This document shows, piece after piece, positions 1 through 9,436 of a stretch of 64,000 nucleotides of DNA. The position numbers and the translations under genes are program-made. The notes below the pieces were generated by a model. The model saw nothing but the letters and a program-made list of their open reading frames with translations, searched no databases and was not told the DNA's origin. Numbering within the stretch: the stretch's first letter is position 1; each line of letters opens with the position of its first letter. This DNA is from Phialocephala subalpina (lineage: Eukaryota; Ascomycota; Leotiomycetes; Helotiales; Mollisiaceae): positions 627,558-691,557 of the forward strand of contig FJOG01000026.1 of assembly GCA_900073065.1 (NCBI GenBank). The letters are read 5' to 3'.

Positions 1-555
1 GCCCATGTCGATGGCGGCGGATCTCACCGTTGAGTCGTCCATGGGGAAGGTCCAATTCGTGTTCGCCCACATGGATAGGCGGTTGGTCAAGTTCTCAGTC
101 AGTCTGGCCTCTGAGGCGAGCGACGCACCGCCCATGTGAGACAGTATGTGGTCGATGAACTTTAGATTGTCCACGATGTCCTGCGGGTTCCACACCTCGT
201 CCATGTCCATCAGGACGTAGCACTTGCGGGCGCTCTTGTAGTACTCGTACATCTTGGGTATCTCAACGTTCTTCTCGTTCTCGTCGGTCTGGTTTATGCA
301 CACGCAGTCAACCCACAAGTACTGCACGTTAGCATTGACCATAAGCCTCTTGATGTCCTCTAACTTCTGCGGGGCTATCCCCACATTCCACTTTACGCCA
401 TCTATTCCGCAGTTGTATGGTGGTATTGTCGCGCCCCACGTGTAGGTGATTATGTCAAAGTTCTTCACCGTGTCAGGATTGCGGGTGTTGGTGTCGAAGA
501 CCTCGAATTTGCCGTTGGTGTGGCCGAGGAGCCTCGAGGGGAGGACGGGTGCCAT
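1..555 (-). CDS. HET-domain protein (partial, C-terminus outside window)
   Basis: The reverse strand is open from an ATG at 555 to the window edge (185 codons), so only the N-terminal part is present. It carries hallmarks of the fungal heterokaryon-incompatibility (HET) domain: ITYTWG at residues 36-41, then YLWVDCVCINQ at 79-89 followed by an acidic DENEK stretch, MYEYYKSA at 102-109 and a YVLMD strand. HET domains act in vegetative incompatibility, often triggering cell death after nonself recognition, and are commonly coupled to STAND or other partners. No intron is evident. The start is the first ATG, about 35 residues before the first HET block, which is normal for the family. The family call is firm; the full architecture and the partner protein cannot be seen. 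Confidence 0.85.
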   Translation of the reverse strand, partial: MAPVLPSRLLGHTNGKFEVFDTNTRNPDTVKNFDIITYTWGATIPPYNCGIDGVKWNVGIAPQKLEDIKRLMVNANVQYLWVDCVCINQTDENEKNVEIPKMYEYYKSARKCYVLMDMDEVWNPQDIVDNLKFIDHILSHMGGASLASEARLTENLTNRLSMWANTNWTFPMDDSTVRSAAIDMG

Positions 556-1710
556 GGCAAAGCTCGGAATTGGAAGACGTGCACACCTGTCTAAGTCAAA
601 GATCGAATCCCAATGCTGGATAGGATACTGACTATGATGCTACGAAGAAACAGGTTTCTAGCCTCGGTCTAAGGTAGACCAGAATGTATGAGTACACCTA
701 TCATAAAGAAAGAGAGTTCTAATTGAAGTAGGACGGTCAGGCTATGGGGGCAGGCAACAGGAGCGATGCCGGACAATGCCGTCGCATTCTCCCAGGTTGT
801 CTGCACCTCCTGATGATACGGTCAGGCTATGGGCTCCTCCAACAGGAGCAGCGCTCAGACGCCTTGTGACACTATTTCGTTCATCTCATAATATATTATG
901 AACTCAAACGCCACAGCGCCACGGCGCTTCGAGGGCGGTCTGGGCCGTGCCATTCTCGCGGGACGATAGGCTAGTCGCGTCTGCATCGTATGACAAGACG
1001 GTGATGGCAATACGACTACAGGGTGTTGGGATGGTCCTTACAGGGTATGTTGTGTAGCGAGTGCTACCCTACTTCCACAGCGACGAATGGCTTGAGCCCA
1101 GTGAGAATTCTGCGATTGAGAGCCTGGAGATCTTCTTCTTCAGGGTAATTTAGCGATTGAAGCCCTGTAGTCCTGTGACTTTTGACCGGGACCTTCGCAC
1201 GAAGTAGACTTGCTCTGGATGTGGTTCGTGCACTCACCTCCCACGCGATATTTTCTTTCGAGGACGTTATTTTGACTGATGTATATCATGCCTCGTCTCG
1301 GGCGAGGAGGTCATAACACCACTACCTGCGAACTTACGGAGTAATCTCCTCGTGCGCTTGCAATATCATTCGCCGTGGACCCTCTGAGGCTGAATTGAAT
1401 TGCGTGCAGCGCAGCATGCAGATTCTCCTGGATTCTGATTCGTGCTGCGTATTCAGCTCCGACGTCCATGTCGAAGGTCTCCAGCGCGCTGTGCCGTCAT
1501 CGTCGATCGATAGCAGCCCGACCCGGTTCTGCCCTCGGTGAGCTATCACCCTGCAGTTCACCCAAGGTTGTTCAATCGATGCAATCGAGGATCAATCGGG
1601 TGGTCTGGGGTTGCTGTTGCTCGGGTCAAGTCATATTGGTAGTCTTTAGACGGCAAGTTTCCTATTGTGTACTCAAGAATTATAACCGTAGTTCAACCAA
1701 TCCTATTCCC
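556..1710. other. Intergenic, no supported gene
   Basis: This stretch has normal base composition and only short ORFs without recognisable motifs. It lies upstream of the HET gene, so its left end probably contains that gene's promoter. The one structured element seen is a short direct repeat listed separately. Confidence 0.5.
733..849. repeat. Direct repeat pair, about 32 bp units
   Basis: Two copies, 733-764 and 818-849, share ACGGTCAGGCTATGGG and, after a short variable gap, CAACAGGAGC. They lie 85 bp apart upstream of the HET gene. Function is unknown; they could be regulator sites or the remnant of a small duplication. Confidence 0.6.
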
Positions 1711-1826
1711 AAGAGTGCAATTCTTTCACGAATTACACTCTTGCATTTGAGGTGGGGCGGATTACAAGGGGGGCTAACCGCTTCCCGATTCGGTATTCTA
1801 CTATAGCTATTATTATACCGAAATCG
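1711..1826. repeat. Two adjacent short inverted repeats (hairpins)
   Basis: Arms 1711-1723 and 1730-1742 pair over 13 bp with one mismatch around a 6-nt loop. Arms 1786-1796 (CGATTCGGTAT) and 1815-1826 pair with one bulged base. The second hairpin sits exactly where normal composition gives way to AT-rich DNA, as the edge of an inserted or degraded element might. Confidence 0.5.
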
Positions 1827-2070
1827 CGATTACACTTCTAATCTTAATTATAAGTACAAATATTAAACAAATTACTCGAATTTGAAATATATAATAAAAT
1901 TAATTAAATGCTATTTATATATTTACTTTTTAAATAATTTAAATTAATAAAAATTATATAATTAATTAATTTATATAAATATTAATTTTTAGTATTTTTA
2001 TATAATTATATATTAAACCCAATAGAATTATTAAATGGGGAATTAAATTCCAAAAAATTATTAGAAATTA
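1827..2070. repeat. Short AT-rich tract (RIP-like)
   Basis: About 250 bp almost free of G and C, rich in TTAATTAA-type words, with sharp borders on both sides. It contains no ORF. In Pezizomycotina such islands are usually old repeats mutated by RIP. It ends next to the truncated 3' side of the DUF1254 pseudogene. Confidence 0.6.
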
Positions 2071-2089
2071 GTCATGGTTCAATGGCTTG

Positions 2090-3196
2090 AAGCACTTCGA
2101 GTAAGAAGCAGAGATCGAAGATATGGCAATTCGGTAGGCTTCAGAAAGATCCACACCTGTTGGTTACCGATAACTTCTAGCATATACTCCTGCAACTGAA
2201 ATATTGCCGAGGACGTGTTCAACATTCGCCGCAGATATGTCGAAAGGTGGATTCGCGTTGAAGAAATTCGCAAGAAGTTCAAGTGTTGTAAGTGCTGTCT
2301 CATTGCCAGTCGTGTATGGGGTAAGATTCCCTTTCGTGAGTGAAGGTGGCAAAAGGGTATTCGTGCAATTCGTTGTGTTCATAATGAGGGTATTGTTCGT
2401 AAGGACAGTATTATTCGTAATGATCGTGGTATTCACAAACATTGTGCTATTCGTAAGGATCGTGGTACTCATGCTATTCGTGCAATTTGCGCCGTTCGCG
2501 TGGTGTCGTGTACGTGGAACAACTTTCAAGGAAGTTGCATTTGTAATTGATCGGACATAAGTGAGGTCGGATGCGTTATTCTTGACAAAGGTTCTCGAGA
2601 GTATCGTCCCATCAATTGTTGGTGGGTTGACGAGACCCTTGTATGGGCTGGGTGAACCGCTTTCTGAGGCGTAAGGATGGAAACCCCATGCGGGATTGGA
2701 AATGTAGCTCAGAAGATACGTTCCTCCGGTATTGTTGTGCACACTGCCTGGAGTGGCATCATTGTTCCCGAAGCTAATGGAAAATGAGAACGGAGATCTA
2801 GATATCGGGAATTTACTCACTCACGGATCATAGAATGCAATACTCTAATACCTCTCGGACTCAATGTTCGGGACTGTGATCCGAACATCGTTCTGTGACA
2901 GGTCATAGACGGCTGCTGAATAGAGAGTGTCTGTATTCGGTAAGACTACCGTTGTGCTTGCCGGCGTCGAGAGCTGTGTTTCGTGAACGAAGGTGTTTGT
3001 GATATTCACGTTGACGAATTGGGCAGCGAGTTTCGCGTACGAGAGCGGAGGAAGTCCATACTGATTATATTAGTACAAGCCAAACTGATAGATTCATGCT
3101 CACCTGTAGCGCAAATACAGTTGCGTTCAGAACGCTCATATTGTCGCAAAAAAACAAAGTGACGACTGGGGGTGTTGCTTCACAGAAATTTGACAT
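2090..3196 (-). pseudogene. DUF1254-family protein, broken
   Basis: The frame starts at an ATG at 3196 and, after an intron of about 44 bp (gtgagc..ataatcag, near 3064-3107), reads YGLPPLSYA and PNTDTLYSAAVYDLSQ. After a second intron (about 2772-2819) it reads YDPFGNN, GGTYLL and ANPPFDISAANVEHVLG. This is the DUF1254 layout; such proteins are often secreted or periplasm-like and of unknown reaction. Two stops interrupt it: TAG at 2845-2847 just after ERY, where the family has an aromatic residue, and TAA at about 2164, after which the same frame continues with PTGVDLSEAYRIA. Both fit CpA-to-TpA change (TGG to TAG, CAA to TAA). The usual DUF1214 C-terminal half is absent, and the 3' end runs into the AT-rich tract. 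Confidence 0.75.
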
Positions 3197-4192
3197 GAGG
3201 ATGGGGAAAGTGGGAGGAGTAAGCACTCGATATCAAATTTTCTGAAGCTATATTCACTGATCACACCAGCTCACGCATGTCGAAGGTGATTCCTCAGCCC
3301 CCAGAGCTTCATGAGCTCCAAGTTCCTGGGGTAGAAGACCATGCGGCGGATATCTGCGTGAAACGGGCAAGTACATCAGCAATCAACGACTTGCGCAGCG
3401 ATTTTGATTGGCTATTGATTTAACGTTCTTCAAATTCCTGAGATCGTTGATCTAGTGGCGGCGGAGCTACCGAATATGGCGTGGTCGAGATGGACGAGCT
3501 TGTGGTGTCATCGAATCCCCCGCACCGAGGTCGATCATCACGAGTCGAGCTCACAAGTAGTCGGTAGATGTCTTTATTTGCACCACACACGAGTACGGGA
3601 TCACACGAAACAAGAATCGATTTATCTGAACTAGGAAGCTCGTGAATGCCTCAAGCTTCAGGACAAAAAGACTGAAAACTGGCAAGTGCTCGTGAAGGAA
3701 ATGAAGGTATCCATCACGTGACTCGATCACACTCCTTCACGTCCCTGTCGCTTGACACGCTTCATCGAACGGATATGAACAGGACGGAATAAGATCCTAA
3801 ACTAACTTGAAAGCTTCGTAAACCGCCTCATCGTTATTCTCGGTCACTGTCACTATCATTTGAAGTGTTCCTGAATTTGACGTAAAGTACCTCAGCGACC
3901 GACTTTCGGATGTTACGGCTTTTCCGCCGGTGAATGACGATGCCACATCAACAGCTTCCAAGTTCTAGACAATTCAGGACAGTTTGAAAATTCATACTTA
4001 AGACCCGAAGTTTCTGTCTCCTTTACAGGTTCATCCAATGCACCTCGCCTAGCTGTCTGAACTCCTCCGTCCTCCCAAGACCCGATACACACTTCGCAAG
4101 CATTGCCCAGAGACCTAGATTCTCTGAGAAACACTTAGGTAAATGCTTTTTCTCAATCTCCATAGGAGTCACTTCGCTGACGCTCGAGCTCC
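3197..4192. other. Intergenic, no supported gene
   Basis: Only short ORFs occur. One on the plus strand (from 3278, beginning MSKVIPQPPELHE) and a few on the minus strand show no recognisable motif. A TCACGTGAC sequence lies at 3714-3722. Confidence 0.4.
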
Positions 4193-4618
4193 ATGAGACA
4201 GTTTTCTGGCTGGAAACCAATGAGAACGAAAACAGAAAAGATGATACTCGAAACTCCTTACATGCTCTTTGCCCGCCTAGCGATGCTAGGACTCATGCTA
4301 GTGCCCATTTTAGCGCCAGTCGTTCTTGTCACGTTAATAGCATACATCGAGTACCAATGGCTGGAATGCAACATCCACTGGGTCGAGAATCTTCGGAAGT
4401 TCACTCACCCAAATGGAAGCTGCTGCTGTGGAACTTGTCTGAGAGATTGTGGTGAAACTGAACAGATTGAGAAGAGAGACATTGGTGTTCGAGAAAACCT
4501 TGGGAAATTATTCAAGGACAACGACGCAGAGCGTGAGGAGCCGCATGGAGGGGCAAGGATACGTAAGTATGGAGGCAATATCGCATTGTATCTAGGCGCA
4601 GTGGAAGACTGTTTATAG
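4193..4618 (+). CDS. Hypothetical small membrane protein
   Basis: A 141-codon ATG-initiated ORF. Residues 23-52 form a strongly hydrophobic segment (MLFARLAMLGLMLVPILAPV and onward), likely one transmembrane helix. A cysteine cluster (SCCCGTCLRDC, residues 76-86) and a charged C-terminus follow. A good donor (GTAAGT) lies at about 4563, so the true 3' end may differ and an intron is possible. I recognise no family. It stands alone between two pseudogenes, and may be a spurious ORF or a fragment. Confidence 0.35.
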   Translation: MRQFSGWKPMRTKTEKMILETPYMLFARLAMLGLMLVPILAPVVLVTLIAYIEYQWLECNIHWVENLRKFTHPNGSCCCGTCLRDCGETEQIEKRDIGVRENLGKLFKDNDAEREEPHGGARIRKYGGNIALYLGAVEDCL

Positions 4619-4969
4619 AATTTATTGGGTTTTTGATCACGATGGACTTCTCATCGGAGTTTAAACCGGTGAGGATTTCAGGTTTGAGGATGAATTCCGA
4701 TATGAATCCCGGAGGAATACCCGAGCTCGAACCGAACGCCCCTTTCCGTTTAAGCGAGGAAAGCTCCGCTTCCGCGGCCCCACTTCCCCTCGTCCCTAGG
4801 CAACACATCGCGAGGACTTCACTTTCAGAACAATAGTGGTGAGGAAAGACTTCCAAATTCGGTGAATAGATCAATCATTACTGCTACGAAAGCACTCAAC
4901 CTCAGTTTCAACAGTCAAACACACACTTCCGTCTCAGGCGGAGACTTCCATACGCATCTTTCCCGCTTC
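4619..4969. other. Intergenic
   Basis: ORFs of 60-120 codons overlap here on both strands, but none shows conserved motifs or splice structure. No gene is supported. Confidence 0.4.
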
Positions 4970-6218
4970 TCAACGGCTCAACGCCCAAATTCTATCTTCC
5001 TCAATTTCCACCTCGTCCAACTCCCACTCATCGTCAATGGCCTCCAGAAGCGCACCGACAAGAATCGCGATCAATTTCGGACCTCCTTTAAGCCGTGATG
5101 GGTACTGCGACATGGACGAAGCCCTCGCTTCCTTCGGTATGTCTACCTTTCTCCTATAAAGGATGTAGTTTTCGGTCCCAGAAACAGCCAAATCATCATC
5201 AATCCATCTCTCAGGCCTAAACCTTATTGGATCAGGCTCCCATCTCTCACCCGTCCTCTGCATCTTCTCAATATCAACCGTATCCAGGGACCCATCCTCC
5301 TGCTGAACATACATCCGTCTCGTTGGCGGATACAACCTCAGCGTCTCCGCAATGATCATCTAAACATCTAATCCCTCTTCGTTTACTTTATGCCAACTTT
5401 CCGTCAGAGCTCGCAGAAAGTCGTGAAACAATTTCAACCAAGCAGCTCGATGGACAGGACAACTTCGAAACCTCACTTCAATCGAATAGCGCAATACAAC
5501 GCTCCAGAGTCTTTGATGGGCTGGGATAAGGATAGTGAGAGGATTTCGTTGTGGCAGGTAGCTTCTGTACCATGGAAATGTGAGCTCGAGATTTGTCATA
5601 AGTATTTCGCGATCTCGCATGGGGCTGTTCCAGCGAGACGGGAAGTACGTCGCGCAGAAGACTTTCCAGGGAGATTTCGAATCGTACCAGAGAGTGCTGA
5701 TTTTGGAAGAGGTGATCTCGACTTCTTTGTCGTTCATTCGGCCGTCTTCTTTGAACCATTTTGCGACATGGGGGAAGAAGATTGTTAGGACAGTGCGGAA
5801 GGTGATCGCCTGGACTAGGTTAGAGAGTGGAACTATTTCGTCTGACCTTCTTTCGATGTATTGTTGCCCTATCTTGACCGCTTCTTGAGCCAGAGTAATG
5901 CGTGCTGGATCATTGTTTGATTTGTTGAGTAAGTCCTCTACCTTTCAAAGGAAGCTTTTTTTGGAAGTTTTCACTTATGGTGGTGAAAGCGTTCTCAGTG
6001 CCGAAGACGGTGATGAGTCTTTTGTTGGGTTGCGCTCTTTTTTTCAGTGTTGTATTTCGGAGGATGTCATTGAAGACGACGATTTCATGGTAGAATATTG
6101 GCTGGACTGGAAAGATGAGTCGGTATAGTGATAACAGAAAGTTGATGATGGCTTTGAACATCTTGGGAAACAACTCCATGAGGGGACCAGAACTTCTGGG
6201 AAAGCAACACAAAGGCAA
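4970..6218 (-). pseudogene. Cytochrome P450, inactivated
   Basis: Pieces of one P450 can be followed on the reverse strand. The N-terminal block has PNKRLITVFGTENAFTT. A long middle frame runs from about 5910 (DPARITLAQEAVKIGQQY, NLVQAITFRTVL). The K-helix reads ETLRLYPPTRR and the PERF-type block FRPERW. Breaks: a frameshift near an A-run (about 5956-5962 on the plus strand) with a TGA at 5945-5947, and an in-frame TAG at 5360-5362 just before the K-helix. The heme-ligand cysteine position reads Tyr (codon 5102-5104, in QYPSRLKGGPK, after which GPKLIAILVGALLEA matches the L-helix). TGC to TAC is again a CpA-to-TpA change on the opposite strand. Without the thiolate ligand the enzyme could not bind heme properly even if translated. 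Confidence 0.8.
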
Positions 6219-6716
6219 TTATCAAGTCTTCTTGGATTCTAAATACTCCTCAACCTTACTTGCCGGCATCTAGCCTCACCAACTTCCCATCAAGTACGTC
6301 AGGTGCATATCCAGCTCCTGATGTCTCACAAGCTGCACCAAGCCTAATGAGTTCAAGAGGGGGATTCACGTGACCCCGGCATCACTTGAATTCTTTCGAG
6401 ACATGGAACTTTTCACTGTTCTCAATATGTATAGGTCATGTCGTAGAGAACAAAGTTCTCAATATCTCAGCAGTTGCAGGACTTTCTGGCCCACTTTCAT
6501 TGAGTTGTTCGTTCTAGCCAGACCTCGCTCTGTCTGAGAAATTCTACGCAAGGCTGAGGCAGTGTATGAAAATCACATTGATGTTTTCTCAGAAGCTACT
6601 GTACAGTGTTTCTCAAACGATTTTCGCTAATCTGGCTGAGATAAATCTCAGCCTTCCTTGCGACACCAAGGTAGTTTGCGTCACGCCGAGTGCCAACATG
6701 CTCAATCACCAACACG
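6219..6716. other. Intergenic with CACGTGAC element and a perfect hairpin
   Basis: No gene is seen. A CACGTGAC...GCATCACTT element begins at 6367, related to copies at 8576 and 9839. A perfect inverted repeat (9-bp arms GGCTGAGAT/ATCTCAGCC, 6634-6653) lies close to the 3' end of the next gene. Confidence 0.5.
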
Positions 6717-8195
6717 CTACTCAAAGAATGGCAGCTCTGATATCGATGCTAAGTTCGACTCTGCAGCTTCAAGCTCGGAAACCATCAAGAAAGGACGCCT
6801 CAGAATCGGTCCTTCAAGCGTGATAAGCGGGTGCTTCATGGACTTCGTCCCATTGTTATCCACTTCTTCCCCCTGCTGTTCTTCAATTCCCTCTCCACCT
6901 GCCCTTTCCACTTTCCCTTGAATCTTTGGTGACCATACCCGCTTCACCGAGTTCCAACCTTTCTCAACCATCATCCACCAGCTCTTAGGCACTTCAGGTA
7001 GCTTGTCGACTCTGCTCGAGTGTAGAAAGTGAACGTCGAAAAGGACTGTCTTCTCTTTGTCCCAATGACCGACCGCAATTGGGTCTTTCCAGATTTGTTG
7101 AGGAGTCCATCCTTCGATATGTGGTCCCATTTCAAAAGTCTTGCATTCCCCCCCTTTGACTTGCTTCTTGGGTCGCTGCTCATGGGTGTAGTTCGGCGCT
7201 AGGCCTTTGAAATGCATAGCGAGAAAATCACCTTTAAAGAGCACACGACCAGAAAAGGAACTCTCAAAGACATGGTCTCTTTGAACTCCACAATGGATTA
7301 GAGAAGCATCTATGGCGCTTGTCAGCTCAGAACACCCAGCAGACGCGTGAATCGTACCTCCAGATAGATCCTTGCCGTACCAAAGAACTTGATGACCAAC
7401 TGGAATGCCTTCCTTGCCCTCAAGAACCGACTTAATGCTTCCAAGAGTCGTGACAGAAGGTTGGACATTGTTGTATTCGATATACTGACTTGAGCATGAC
7501 GGCGGAGTTAAGATTCTGATAGAAAACCTTTCCACCTTGACAGGCATGACCTCGAATTGGAGGCTGAAAAAGAATTCACCAACAGGAATTTCAGGCCTAT
7601 CTGATCTGAGCTCAATGATGCCATGTTTAGACATGATAAAATTGAGGGGTTTTTGAAGCTTCGTCACCACATAATCTTGTAGGTTGTCGTGCCTTTGGTA
7701 CCACTCGAGCCTCCTGGCTGCATCCTCTGGACAGGGTGGCATTCCAGACACAGCGTTGACGCCACCGACAAAGATTTTCAAAGCGAAATCGTGAGTTCCC
7801 TTAAAAGTAATTTGAATAGATTCTCCATCTGAATAATGTGGGACTTGGTCAGTTTTCTGGTTCTCAAAATCCCTTTGATCGAAAGATATTGATGAGGGAA
7901 GGGTTACGGAGTGATACTGACCACGAATTGGGACAAAAGCTCTGCTCCTGGCATCATTATGGGTTGGAAAACGACGGTTGCGTTCATCAACTGGATATAT
8001 AGGTGCTGGACCCATAGCACTCCGCTTCGGAACGACTTGGCTATAGTCAGGATCTCGTATGCGCTGGAATCGAATGTCGAGTCGGGCATCTTCGGCTCCC
8101 GGGATCGAGACGGAAATAGTTTTGTACGCCGGTGCATCTTTGCATGGCTGGGTCAAGTTGACGTCCAAGCTCGGATTTGGACGTATGGCAGCCAT
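6717..8195 (-). CDS. Uncharacterised fungal protein with weak ubiquitin-like segment
   Basis: The frame is open to 8594 (625 codons), but the first 133 codons are serine-rich, basic and unlike the rest. I therefore take the ATG at 8195 (MAAIRPNPSLDVN), giving 492 residues. The core contains IFVGGVNAVSGMP and, about 30 residues on, LQDYVVTKLQKPL. Paired blocks of this kind (GGVNAVSG then QDYVV) recur in an unnamed family of fungal proteins. Later, LGSIKSVLEGKEGIPVGHQ followed by LWYGKDLSGG resembles the central part of a ubiquitin fold. The C-terminus is polar and acidic. No signal peptide or membrane helix is evident from 8195. The reaction and role are unknown. The longer start at 8594 would add a hydrophobic N-terminal stretch and cannot be excluded. 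Confidence 0.65.
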   Translation of the reverse strand: MAAIRPNPSLDVNLTQPCKDAPAYKTISVSIPGAEDARLDIRFQRIRDPDYSQVVPKRSAMGPAPIYPVDERNRRFPTHNDARSRAFVPIRGQYHSVTLPSSISFDQRDFENQKTDQVPHYSDGESIQITFKGTHDFALKIFVGGVNAVSGMPPCPEDAARRLEWYQRHDNLQDYVVTKLQKPLNFIMSKHGIIELRSDRPEIPVGEFFFSLQFEVMPVKVERFSIRILTPPSCSSQYIEYNNVQPSVTTLGSIKSVLEGKEGIPVGHQVLWYGKDLSGGTIHASAGCSELTSAIDASLIHCGVQRDHVFESSFSGRVLFKGDFLAMHFKGLAPNYTHEQRPKKQVKGGECKTFEMGPHIEGWTPQQIWKDPIAVGHWDKEKTVLFDVHFLHSSRVDKLPEVPKSWWMMVEKGWNSVKRVWSPKIQGKVERAGGEGIEEQQGEEVDNNGTKSMKHPLITLEGPILRRPFLMVSELEAAESNLASISELPFFE

Positions 8196-9251
8196 TTCGA
8201 TTGCTGTGGAGCCTTGGGGCTTTCTGCGGTTGACGTGGGAATGATTGAATGAGCTCGAGGATGAACAGCTTGCTTTGAAAGGATTCGAAACTCGAGATGG
8301 TTGTTGGGTACGGATGTAGCGAGTGAAATATCCGTACCGGATTCGGTTGAAATTAAAGATTGATAGATATGCCGTGCTGTGTTCTGCAAATGTGTGTTGA
8401 GAAATGATGGTTGATGAATGAAAGTTGAAGTTGAAAGAAGAGCAAGAATGGAGGATACAGCAAGTAAACAAACCAACGAGGAAGGATCGAGCGTAGCGGA
8501 GCATCAAGAAAGAGTGGCAGGTACACCACATTGCGAGCGAGGTGAGTTCCTTCCTCTTCAGGAACTCGACCTGGGCACGTGACTCTAGCATCACTTCACC
8601 ATTCCTTGGACATGAAAGGGCCCATCACACTTAGAGGTACTTTGTGAAATGCTCCCAGTGTCCTAGAGTATGAGGTTCGCTTTACTAGTGTGGGGTGGAT
8701 CAATAAATAAATCAATAGGTGTCTGGCTGTCTTGCTGTCTGGCCGGCGCACCTTCGCCTTCGCCTTCAGCCAGCATCGTCCTCCAACTGCAGCGAGAACA
8801 ACGCGTCATAACTCATCGAGATCGAAGGTGAATGCTCTTCAATTGAACTATGAGTATAAATTGGACCTAAAGTATTCTTGGATGACAAGAATTGAGGTGT
8901 GCGATCGAGTCGCCACTGGTTATCGATTTGGGTGTTTGGCTTTCCAGTTGCCACACAGCCAAGGAGAACACGACGCGTCGAAATTCAACGAAATTAGAGG
9001 TGCATGACATGAAATCAAATTGCAAGCATCTCTGAACCTTGGAAAATGTTTTGATGATAGGGTCATAGCTTCCAGCACCAAGTGGCGATGTCTTGCGGGA
9101 TTTTGATTGTCCCAGTGCACGTTCGGATGCACGTCCTGCCAGCAGCACTCGGCTCTCAGCATGACCACTAAGAATGCAACAGTCACAATAACACCACCAT
9201 ACATTTCAAACTATCGTGAATGCATCTGAGCCACAACTCTTTTACCATCGG
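8196..9251. other. Intergenic / upstream region
   Basis: This covers the possible 5' extension of the neighbouring minus-strand gene and the DNA upstream of it. A second CACGTGAC..GCATCACTT element begins at 8576. Short ORFs show no motifs. Confidence 0.4.
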
Positions 9252-9436
9252 CCAAAGTGGCACCTCTCACCCACTGCACCCTTGACACTTGCACCACCTT
9301 ATATTCTCGTCCTCCCCCTATGAAAGGAAGCTTTCTTCTCTTTCTTTTTTCCTTTTTGGCTTCTTTTCATAGGGGGAGGACGAGAATATAAGGTGGTGCA
9401 AGTGTCAAGGGTGCAGTGGGCGAGGTGCCACTTTGG
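9252..9436. repeat. Long near-perfect inverted repeat (fold-back element)
   Basis: The left arm 9252-9331 and right arm 9360-9436 are reverse complements apart from a 2-nt length difference near the outer end and about two substitutions near the inner end. The spacer is about 28 nt and pyrimidine-rich. A transcript across it would fold into a hairpin of almost 80 bp. No target-site duplication or coding potential is seen, so it may be a fold-back MITE or the source of a small-RNA precursor. Confidence 0.85.

Noticed and set aside
1334..1806. Overlapping ORFs of 75 and 112 codons
   Set aside because: No motif; the plus-strand ORF runs through the two hairpins into AT-rich DNA.
2204..2560. 118-codon plus-strand ORF antisense to the DUF1254 remnant
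   Set aside because: Its hydrophobic runs are mirror products of the Asn/Thr-rich repeats on the coding strand.
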